Assembly (NCBI GenBank): GCA_934454745.1
Contig: CAKSGP010000025.1
Span: 1-10,876, forward strand
Length of the DNA stretch: 10,876 bases
From: an uncultured Clostridia bacterium
GTDB taxonomy: Bacteria > Bacillota > Clostridia > UBA1381
Direction: 5' to 3'
The position numbers and the translations under genes are program-made. Below the pieces are notes generated by a model. The model saw only the letters and a list, made by a program, of their open reading frames with translations, did not search any database and was not told the origin of the DNA. Positions 6,236 through 10,876 of this stretch are shown one piece after another. Each line of letters opens with the position of its first letter. Position 1 is the stretch's first letter.

Positions 6236-6402
6236 GTTTGTAAAAGTACACTTTTTCAAATAATTTTTTTTCTTATTATTTTTTTGATTATTGTGTTTGT
6301 AAAGGACGAAAAACAATTTATAAACATTTTAAAAATCAGGTTGACTTTTATAAAGAGTTATCCTATAATAACGTTCAACATTTTAAAAGGAGTGTTTGTA
6401 AA
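6236..6402 (+). repeat. Recombinase operon leader with three GTTTGTAAA repeats
   Basis: The nonamer GTTTGTAAA occurs at 6236-6244, 6295-6303 and 6394-6402, the last directly abutting the ATG of the serine recombinase. A second short repeat, ACATTTTAAAA, occurs upstream of the -35 and again between the -10 and the ribosome binding site. A T-rich run occupies about 6252-6286. Small serine recombinases often bind repeated sites next to their own gene, so this could be a recombination or operator site; that is inference. Confidence 0.35.
6341..6369 (+). promoter_or_regulatory. Promoter of the recombinase operon
   Basis: TTGACT (6341-6346) and TATAAT (6364-6369) have a 17-bp spacer, close to consensus for sigma-A. 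An inverted repeat GTTAT (6357-6361) / ATAAC (6368-6372) straddles the -10 and may be an operator. The promoter reads into the serine recombinase and, through overlap, the integrase. Confidence 0.75.
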
Positions 6403-7059
6403 ATGAAAACTTTGGTATTCGGTTATGCAAGAGTATCAAGTTCCGACCAAAACGAAATGCGTCAAATTGAAGAATTAAAAAGCTGCGGTATAGACGAGCG
6501 AAACATTTATATTGACAAAATAAGCGGAAAAAATTTTGAACGTGACAGTTACAAAGCTCTGATTAACAGAATAAGAGAAGGTGATTTAATTGTCATCACA
6601 TCTTTAGACCGTTTAGGAAGAAATTATGTTGAAATTCAAAAAGAATGGCATTACATAACGCAGATTGCGTGTGCTGATATAAAAATTTTGGATATGCCTT
6701 TATTAGATACAAGCATATCTTCGCAAAATCTTGACAGAAGATTCATTGCAGACTTAGTATTGCAGATACTATGCTATACCGCACAAAAAGAACGTGAAAA
6801 TATACGAAAGCGTCAAAGACAAGGAATAGACGTTATGCCTGTTGTAGACGGAAAGAAAGTATCATTGCGAACAGGTCGTCCCACAGGCAGACCAAAAGCA
6901 ATTAAACCCAATAATTGGGAAAGTGTATATAAAATGTGGCAGAAAAGAGACATTACTGCCGTTAAAGCTATGGACATTTTAGGCCTAAAGGCAAATACAT
7001 TCTACAAGTTTGTTTCAGAAGAAAATAAAAAAATAAGGTTTGGAGGTATTTATTTTTAA
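6403..7059 (+). CDS. Serine recombinase, resolvase/invertase family
   Basis: This 218-aa protein has the size of small resolvases and invertases. The catalytic domain covers residues 3-140: 'YARVSSSDQ' with nucleophile S12 and R10, R47, and 'DRLGRN' with R70 and R73, all at the spacing of gamma-delta resolvase shifted by two. The E-helix follows as 'AQKERENIRKRQRQG'. A 'GRPTGRPK' arm then leads into a C-terminal HTH (about 172-205) for site recognition. Such enzymes cut both strands and resolve or invert DNA between two sites. AGGAG lies about ten bases before the ATG and a near-consensus promoter lies upstream. The stop codon overlaps the start of the tyrosine integrase by one base (TAATG), which implies translational coupling. 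In this element it may resolve multimers formed during rolling-circle replication, invert a segment, or regulate the integrase. Confidence 0.93.
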   Translation: MKTLVFGYARVSSSDQNEMRQIEELKSCGIDERNIYIDKISGKNFERDSYKALINRIREGDLIVITSLDRLGRNYVEIQKEWHYITQIACADIKILDMPLLDTSISSQNLDRRFIADLVLQILCYTAQKERENIRKRQRQGIDVMPVVDGKKVSLRTGRPTGRPKAIKPNNWESVYKMWQKRDITAVKAMDILGLKANTFYKFVSEENKKIRFGGIYF

Positions 7060-8261
7060 TGTCAAGAAAAAGAGGAAACGGCGAAGGCTGTATACATAAA
7101 CTTAAAGATGGTCGTTGGGAAGCACGCATTATGACAGGCTATAATGAAAAAGGAAAACCGAAATTTAAAACTTTTTCGAGCAAAAAACGTGATGATGTAT
7201 CAAAGAAACTTGCTGATTATATATCAAATCAAAAGGCAAGTCAGCCTGAAAACATATGCAAAGGAACGTTGAAAGAATGGTTATTACGCTGGCTTGATGA
7301 CTATGTTGCCAAAAATGTAAAAATATCAACACGTATCAGCTATGAAGGTTACGTAAAACACCAGCTGATTCCTTATTTGGGTGGTATAAAATTAAGTGCC
7401 CTAAAGAAAACTGACATTGAAAACATGTACGAAAAGCTTTTAACGGAAGGCAGAGCAGACAAAAAAGGAGGATTGAGTGTCAAAACTGTAAGCAATGTTG
7501 CTTTATGTCTTCATAAGGCTTTACAGTGCGCATATGAAAATGAATACATTACTAAAAATCCTGCCTCTATAGCAAAAGTTCCTACGTTAAAAAGCACAAA
7601 CGGTGCAAAAAAAGAGGTAGAAATACTTACAAAACAAGAGCAGAAATCACTTATAGCGGCTTGTGATAATTCATCATACGGTATGGCTATTATAACAGCA
7701 CTCCATACAGGATTAAGGTGTGGTGAGCTGCTCGGTATCACTTGGAAGGATATAAATTTTGAGCAGCATAAAATTTCAATTTCCAAACAGGTATCACGTT
7801 TACACGATTACAGTCTTAATGCAAAGGCGAAAACAAAGCTTGATATATACAACTATACAAAGACAAATTCCTCACAACGCATTGTAAGTATGGATAACAT
7901 ATTAGCAAGTAAACTTAAAAATTACAAAATCATACAGGATGAACAAAAGAAAAAGTGGGGAAAATCATATAATGATTTAGATTTAGTATTTGCTCGTGAG
8001 GACGGGAACATTATAGACCCGTCAACGCTTAGGGACAAGTATATGAAATTTTTAAAAATGGCTGGATTAAAACATTATAAATTCCACGCATTACGGCATA
8101 CGTTTGCTTCAAGAGCATTGGAAGCAAATATTTCGATTAAAGTTGTCAGCAAAATTTTAGGACACGCAAACGTTCAAATTACTATGGATACATACCAGCA
8201 TGTAGTTCCTGAATTGCAAAGCGAAGCTATGAATCTAATAGCTGATTACGTTGCAAGTTAA
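7059..8261 (+). CDS. int: Tyrosine site-specific integrase
   Basis: This 400-aa integrase is of the Tn916 / ICE type. Residues 6-55 (NGEGCIHKLKDGRWEARIMTG...FKTFSSKKRD) form the AP2-like arm-binding domain. Residues 68-165 form the SAM-like core-binding domain. The catalytic domain runs from about 187 to 390, with R220 (HTGLRCGELLGITW), K268, H343 and R346 (HALRHTFAS), H369 (LGHANVQITMDTYQH) and nucleophile Y379, so all catalytic residues are present. It recombines attP on the excised circle with attB in the chromosome. GGAGG lies 12 bases before the ATG, which overlaps the stop of the serine recombinase. It ends 137 bp before the tRNA-fMet fragment, the usual position next to the attachment site, and candidate arm sites begin immediately behind its stop codon. 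Confidence 0.96.
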   Translation: MSRKRGNGEGCIHKLKDGRWEARIMTGYNEKGKPKFKTFSSKKRDDVSKKLADYISNQKASQPENICKGTLKEWLLRWLDDYVAKNVKISTRISYEGYVKHQLIPYLGGIKLSALKKTDIENMYEKLLTEGRADKKGGLSVKTVSNVALCLHKALQCAYENEYITKNPASIAKVPTLKSTNGAKKEVEILTKQEQKSLIAACDNSSYGMAIITALHTGLRCGELLGITWKDINFEQHKISISKQVSRLHDYSLNAKAKTKLDIYNYTKTNSSQRIVSMDNILASKLKNYKIIQDEQKKKWGKSYNDLDLVFAREDGNIIDPSTLRDKYMKFLKMAGLKHYKFHALRHTFASRALEANISIKVVSKILGHANVQITMDTYQHVVPELQSEAMNLIADYVAS

Positions 8262-8262
8262 G

Positions 8263-8288
8263 ACTTATAACGAGACTTATAATGACAA
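8263..8288 (+). repeat. Tandem ACTTATAA motif, candidate right arm-type integrase site
   Basis: Two ACTTATAA units 13 bp apart, the second extended to TATAATGAC, start two bases behind the integrase stop. They match the motif at 47-72 in the same orientation. A 9-bp inverted copy of its end, GTCATTATA, lies at 8336-8344, closer to the core. Together these look like the arm sites of the att region; footprinting data are of course absent. Confidence 0.55.
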
Positions 8289-8397
8289 CAAAAACACTTA
8301 ATATCACATAACAAATTTTAAAAACAACTATATAGGTCATTATACAAGCTAAAGGGATTTAATAAAAAACAATATAAAAAAATATGTCCGATAAGTT

Positions 8398-8443
8398 GCT
8401 CATAACCCGAAGGTCGTTGGTTCAAATCCGGCCCCCGCAACCA
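8398..8443 (+). other. attR: 3' fragment of tRNA-fMet
   Basis: From GCTCATAA (anticodon loop, CAT at 8401-8403) through the 3' anticodon stem CCC, the variable loop, the T arm with GGTTCAAATCC and the acceptor strand CCCCCGC to AACCA, the sequence matches bacterial initiator tRNA-fMet almost exactly. The 5' half (acceptor, D arm, 5' anticodon stem) is absent; AT-rich element DNA stands in its place. This is the duplicated core left when a tyrosine integrase crosses over at the anticodon loop. The true tRNA should be restored at the opposite end. The fragment is not a functional tRNA gene. Confidence 0.9.
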
Positions 8444-8446
8444 CGT

Positions 8447-8475
8447 CGGAGCAAAGTTCGCTTTGCTCCGTTTTT
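8447..8475 (+). terminator. Native tRNA-fMet terminator, now separated from its gene
   Basis: A 10-bp perfect stem CGGAGCAAAG / CTTTGCTCCG with a TTCG loop is followed by TTTTT, starting four bases behind the CCA end. It is the original terminator of the tRNA-fMet transcript and was pushed away by the element. Its T run also begins a second hairpin, GTTTTTCTG / CAGAAAAAC (8470-8489). Confidence 0.85.
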
Positions 8476-8494
8476 CTGTGCAGAAAAACATTCG

Positions 8495-8621
8495 CCCGCT
8501 CCAATGCTTCCTCCTCTTTTGCAAAAAGGCACGCTCGGTTCGCCCGTTCGTTTGCAAGCGCACTCACGATGGCTCCCGGTTGCTGCCACCTTTTTGCGAG
8601 CAGGCGCCTTACGGCGCAAGG
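8495..8621. repeat. 127-bp direct repeat, copy 1
   Basis: This copy aligns without gaps to 8702-8828; I count about 16 differences (around 87% identity). It contains the internal inverted repeat GCAAAAAGG (8521-8529) / CCTTTTTGC (8589-8597) and is GC-richer than the element. A T-run / A-run hairpin precedes each copy. ORFs through it have no ribosome binding site and no protein-like character. It is probably a chromosomal intergenic repeat. Confidence 0.8.
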
Positions 8622-8672
8622 AAATTTTTCAGTTAGGATTATTCGGCTTGCAACGGACTTCGCTACATTCCG

Positions 8673-8697
8673 ATTTTTTTATTTCATAAAAAAATCA
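8673..8697. repeat. Perfect T/A hairpin between the two 127-bp repeats
   Basis: GATTTTTTTAT / ATAAAAAAATC with a TTC loop forms an 11-bp stem immediately before repeat copy 2. It occupies the same relative place as the hairpin at 8470-8489 before copy 1. The sequence before it, ACTTCGCTACATTCCG, loosely resembles the tRNA terminator segment GTTCGCTTTGCTCCG, so the repeated unit may be larger than 127 bp. Confidence 0.6.
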
Positions 8698-8701
8698 GTC
8701 A

Positions 8702-8828
8702 CCCGCTTCCTTGCTTCCTCCTCTTTCGCAAAAAGGCACGCTCGGTTCGCCTGCTGGCTTGCAAGCGCACTCGCGATGGCTCTCGGTTGCTGCCACCTTT
8801 TTGCGTGTGAGCGCTTTACGGCGCAGGG
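8702..8828. repeat. 127-bp direct repeat, copy 2
   Basis: This is the second copy of the unit at 8495-8621, in the same orientation, 207 bp further on. The best-conserved blocks are CTTCCTCCTCTTT, GCAAAAAGGCACGCTCGG and GGTTGCTGCCACCTTTTTGC. The differences are mostly substitutions, as expected for an old duplication or for members of a dispersed family. Confidence 0.8.
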
Positions 8829-8850
8829 GGTGATTTAGCACTTAAAACAA

Positions 8851-8886
8851 GGGACTTTCAAACTTTTTGAAAGTCCTTATTTTTTT
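8851..8886 (+). terminator. Terminator between the repeat region and the XRE gene
   Basis: An 11-bp stem GGACTTTCAAA (8852-8862) / TTTGAAAGTCC (8866-8876) with a 3-nt loop is followed by TTA and seven T's. On the minus strand it also has TTGTTTT behind the stem, so it may serve the XRE gene ending at 8976 too. The stem and the following TTTTTTTGC are shared with the terminator at 4-40. Confidence 0.8.
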
Positions 8887-8975
8887 GCAAATTATTATAA
8901 TTTGTGATAAATTTCTTTGACAAAATATAATCTTTTCGGAATTTGCAGCCTGTTATTTGCACTTGCACGAGCGTT

Positions 8976-9176
8976 TTATTTCTTTTTATAGACCAGAATT
9001 TCCTCCACTTTGCAGTCAAGATAAGAACATAAATCATCAAGAGTCTGCGTGCTTATCGGTTTGTTGTGCTTAAGTCTGTCAAGAAGGCTTCTGCTTACGC
9101 CGAAGTCGTTAATAAGTCTGTACGTGGAAATGCCTTTTTCTTTCATGGTTTTATAAAGCGGTTCATAAGAAATCAT
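8976..9176 (-). CDS. Small XRE-family regulator
   Basis: This 66-aa protein is a single Cro/C1-type HTH (HTH_26-like): 'YEPLYKTMKEKGISTYRLINDFGVSRSLLDRLKHNKPISTQTLDDLCSYLDCKVEEILVY', the full-length form of this very common small clostridial family. AGGAGG lies nine bases before the ATG at 9176. It is divergent from the zinc-ribbon operon; the 151-bp region between them has palindromes (GACAATTGTC, CTCTATATATAGAG) around a good promoter, so it probably regulates itself and that operon. It lies outside the element, in chromosomal DNA. Confidence 0.85.
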   Translation of the reverse strand: MISYEPLYKTMKEKGISTYRLINDFGVSRSLLDRLKHNKPISTQTLDDLCSYLDCKVEEILVYKKK

Positions 9177-9210
9177 ATCATAATTCCTCCTACTTTATAA
9201 TGGTAAAATA

Positions 9211-9275
9211 TACTCTTAGTATTGACAATTGTCGATAAATAGAGTACAATAATATATGCTCTATATATAGAGTAT
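9211..9275. promoter_or_regulatory. Zinc-ribbon operon promoter with candidate operators
   Basis: On the plus strand, TTGACA (9222-9227) and TACAAT (9245-9250) are 17 bp apart. Palindrome GACAATTGTC (9225-9234) overlaps the -35, and the 14-bp palindrome CTCTATATATAGAG (9259-9272) covers the start point. TACTCT (9211-9216) and AGAGTA (9241-9246 and 9270-9275) repeat around it. These are likely binding sites for the divergent XRE protein. Confidence 0.6.
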
Positions 9276-9327
9276 ATTTTGACAAACTTTGTTGTAAAGT
9301 ATGCAAAAAAAGAGAGGAGAAATTTTT

Positions 9328-9966
9328 ATGTCATTTTGTCCAAAATGCGGCAGCCGGCTGAGTGACGGAGCAATGTTCTGTCCGGGCTGCGGAAAAGCCG
9401 TGGGCGCAGAGGGTGCGCAAAATCAGCAAAATCAGCAAAATCAGCAGCAAACGCAGTATCAGCAAACGTATCAGCCGTCTTATCAGACGCAGTATCAGAC
9501 AAGGTTTTATCCGCCGGTAAAAAACATTCTTCAGCAGCTTTCCGAAAAAATTAAAATCCAGGCGATTCTGGCGATTGTAATAGCCTGTATACAGTATCTT
9601 ATGGGATTTTGGTTTATAATCGCCGGCGCAGACGCCTATGACGGCACGGGTCTTATCGTATACGGAATATTCGTATTGCTTGTTGCCGCTTTAAACACAG
9701 TTGTCAGCGTTCAGAACTTTAAACTCAGCGCAGACGTGTTAATATGCCCCGTCGGAATATTAAGCAGATTTTCGCCTATCGGCGGCTGTGTGGGTATTCT
9801 TATTTACAATATTTTCTTCGGCGGTCTTATCGGCATTGCGGTGTCGATTTATGCATTTATAATAAGAAATTTTGTTATAACCAACGAAATGCAGTTTGTC
9901 GAAATTGAGCAAAAATATAATATGCAGTATGCGAAAAATGCAGGCGAAAATGCCGGAGGTAATTAA
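9328..9966 (+). CDS. Zinc-ribbon membrane protein with Gln-rich linker
   Basis: This 212-aa protein starts with a zinc ribbon, 'FCPKCGSRLSDGAMFCPGCGKAV', with C4, C7, C18 and C21. Residues 31-60 are a low-complexity Gln/Tyr linker (NQQ repeats). Hydrophobic segments follow at about 79-99, 107-127 and 152-180, which predicts an integral membrane protein with the ribbon in the cytoplasm. This ribbon-linker-membrane plan is common in Firmicutes and mostly uncharacterised. An upstream ATG at 9301 exists, but AGGAG lies eight bases before 9328 and the ribbon starts immediately there. The next gene begins two bases behind its stop codon, with a ribosome binding site inside this gene, so they form an operon. 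Function is unknown. Confidence 0.88.
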   Translation: MSFCPKCGSRLSDGAMFCPGCGKAVGAEGAQNQQNQQNQQQTQYQQTYQPSYQTQYQTRFYPPVKNILQQLSEKIKIQAILAIVIACIQYLMGFWFIIAGADAYDGTGLIVYGIFVLLVAALNTVVSVQNFKLSADVLICPVGILSRFSPIGGCVGILIYNIFFGGLIGIAVSIYAFIIRNFVITNEMQFVEIEQKYNMQYAKNAGENAGGN

Positions 9967-9967
9967 T

Positions 9968-10876
9968 ATGATTTGTCAAAAATGCGGAAAAGAAAATACG
10001 GAAGAAAATAAGTTTTGCGTGCATTGCGGGCAGACTTTTGAAAAAGGGCAGACAGGTAATGTGAATGCTGAGCATAGCGCAAATACGCCTCAGAGTGTGA
10101 ATGCCGCACAGGGCGCAAATGCGGATATGAATACAGCTTCGGCTGATTTTGCTGCTGCACAATATGATAAACAGCACACAACAGCCGATATGCAAAAATA
10201 TTTGCAGTGCCAAAGGGCGAAAAACATTAAAAGAGGGGTATTGAAAAGAGAAAAGGCTTCGTCTGTAATATGGCTGATTTCAGGAATTTTGCAGTGCTTA
10301 ATGTTTGCGATATTTATGTGTCAGAATATATTCTCGGCGTTTATAAGCACTTTGGAATACGGCGACAATTTTTTCAGTAATTTTATAGTACAGATGCCGT
10401 CTCCTTTGGTAATCATCCTGCGAATTGCAATATTTATTACCGCTGTTGCCGGAATAAAGCTTTTCTTTAAAAGAAAATCGGAAAAACGGATTGTTAATTT
10501 GCAGCAAAAAACAGCAATACTGATGCTTGTATCTCAGCTTGTTATCTGTATTACAGTTGCAATTTGGGATAAATTGCCGCATTGCTTTGAAATTAACAGC
10601 GCCATAAAATATTTCTCCGCAAAGTTTGTGCAAGCTCTTGCGGACAAAATAAGCACTCTGATTTATGTTAGGAGCAATGACTTCAAAGATTTTTATGCGG
10701 CAATTCCGTTTTTCAGGGCGATGCTGATTGTATTTTTTGCTCTTCCTGTTGTTTCGTCCCTGATTGAAGTTATCAATGCCGCCATTATTAAGAAAAACAA
10801 AGCGGTATTTGAAGATGAAACGGATAATGCGGTTAAGAGAAAGAAAACACCGTTAAAGCGAATATCCGTGGTTATG
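9968..10876 (+). CDS. Second zinc-ribbon membrane protein (3' end beyond window)
   Basis: The frame is open for 303 codons to the end of the window. The N-terminus 'MICQKCGKENTEENKFCVHCGQTF' is a zinc ribbon (C3, C6, C17, C20), the same plan as the previous gene. An Ala/Asn/Gln-rich linker (about residues 30-75) follows, then hydrophobic segments around 'ASSVIWLISGILQCLMFAIFMC', 'LVIILRIAIFITAVAGIKLFF', 'TAILMLVSQLVICITVAIW' and 'FFRAMLIVFFALPVVSSLIEVI'. The start ATG lies two bases after the upstream stop, with GGAGGT overlapping the end of that gene, a sign of translational coupling. Two related ribbon/membrane proteins in one operon suggest a hetero-oligomer or a duplication. The function and the C-terminus are not visible. 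Confidence 0.85.
   Translation, partial: MICQKCGKENTEENKFCVHCGQTFEKGQTGNVNAEHSANTPQSVNAAQGANADMNTASADFAAAQYDKQHTTADMQKYLQCQRAKNIKRGVLKREKASSVIWLISGILQCLMFAIFMCQNIFSAFISTLEYGDNFFSNFIVQMPSPLVIILRIAIFITAVAGIKLFFKRKSEKRIVNLQQKTAILMLVSQLVICITVAIWDKLPHCFEINSAIKYFSAKFVQALADKISTLIYVRSNDFKDFYAAIPFFRAMLIVFFALPVVSSLIEVINAAIIKKNKAVFEDETDNAVKRKKTPLKRISVVM

Larger units (their letters stand above)
1..8443 (+). mobile_element. tRNA-fMet-integrated genetic element with HUH Rep, XRE switch and Tyr/Ser recombinases (left end not proven)
   Basis: The right boundary is a 3' fragment of tRNA-fMet at 8398-8443, preceded by a tyrosine integrase gene reading towards it. This is the classical layout of an element inserted in a tRNA gene. 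Inside are an excisionase-like HTH protein, a rolling-circle Rep, divergent XRE regulators, a serine recombinase and three cargo genes, all more AT-rich than the DNA right of 8443. The left end is not seen directly. The integrase arm-like motif at 47-72 matches the one behind the integrase (8263-8288), which suggests that attL and the intact tRNA-fMet lie within a couple of hundred bases left of position 1. No relaxase other than the HUH Rep, no type IV secretion gene and no virion gene is visible. Confidence 0.85.

Noticed and set aside
1..8443. Integrated filamentous phage (inovirus) because of the G2P-like Rep
   Set aside because: No Zot-type ATPase, coat-protein-sized membrane ORFs or adsorption protein are present.
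8318..8563. Minus-strand 81-codon ORF containing 'RGPDLNQRPSGYE'
   Set aside because: This peptide is the reverse reading of the tRNA-fMet 3' end, a known false ORF type; there is no ribosome binding site.
8384..8838. Several plus- and minus-strand ORFs across the 127-bp repeats
   Set aside because: They start in tRNA or repeat DNA, lack ribosome binding sites, overlap one another on both strands and have no protein-like composition.
1..8886. The two GGACTTTCAA hairpins as terminal repeats of a transposon
   Set aside because: Both are followed by T tracts and behave as terminators, and the tRNA-fMet fragment at 8398-8443 gives a better boundary inside this interval.
8858..9040. Minus-strand 60-codon ORF
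   Set aside because: It overlaps the end of the XRE gene and runs through a terminator hairpin, with no ribosome binding site.
9875..10633. Minus-strand ORFs of 72-112 codons
   Set aside because: They lie opposite the continuous zinc-ribbon gene, which has a ribosome binding site, a ribbon motif and membrane segments.
1..10876. CRISPR array, rRNA, complete tRNA or riboswitch
   Set aside because: No regularly spaced repeats, rRNA-like sequence or recognisable aptamer was seen; the only tRNA sequence is the 3' fragment.

Overview
The window looks like a low-GC Gram-positive chromosome, probably an anaerobic member of Clostridia. The evidence is AGGAGG-type ribosome binding sites on nearly every gene, TTGACA/TATAAT promoters, an SLH-type surface protein, a CCA-encoding tRNA-fMet sequence and AT-rich codon use. 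Exact taxonomy cannot be read from the sequence. Positions 1 to about 8443 are (most of) an AT-rich integrative genetic element. The rest, 8444-10876, is chromosome with visibly higher GC.

Element layout. Near the left edge are a strong terminator (4-40) and a tandem 13-bp motif (47-72) that recurs directly behind the integrase gene (8263-8288); these look like the paired arm-type sites of the tyrosine integrase. Then come a minus-strand zinc-finger protein of unknown function, a divergent 60-aa excisionase-like HTH protein, and a HUH rolling-circle replication initiator. Next is a lambda-like switch: a minus-strand XRE repressor and a plus-strand Cro-like XRE protein facing away from each other across a 157-bp control region, with two good promoters and four regularly spaced operator-like sites. 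Then follow the cargo genes: a secreted three-repeat SLH protein with a propeller-like C-terminus, a HhH-GPD (DNA glycosylase-like) protein, and a small helical protein that ends in a terminator. Last comes a recombination operon with its own promoter, in which a serine recombinase overlaps a tyrosine integrase by one base. The element ends at a 46-bp 3' fragment of tRNA-fMet (anticodon loop to CCA), taken to be attR. The intact tRNA-fMet should lie just left of the window.

How it may work. Integrase plus the excisionase-like protein would insert and excise the element at tRNA-fMet. The HUH Rep would replicate the excised circle, or nick it for transfer. The XRE pair would hold the element silent. 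No conjugation, coupling-protein, capsid or morphogenesis gene is present, so it fits a small integrative, replicative and possibly mobilizable element rather than an ICE or prophage.

Right flank. The displaced native terminator of tRNA-fMet is followed by two copies of a 127-bp repeat (about 87% identical by eye) and a second terminator whose stem matches the one at the left edge. After that come a small XRE regulator (minus) and a divergent operon of two zinc-ribbon membrane proteins, the second running off the window end.
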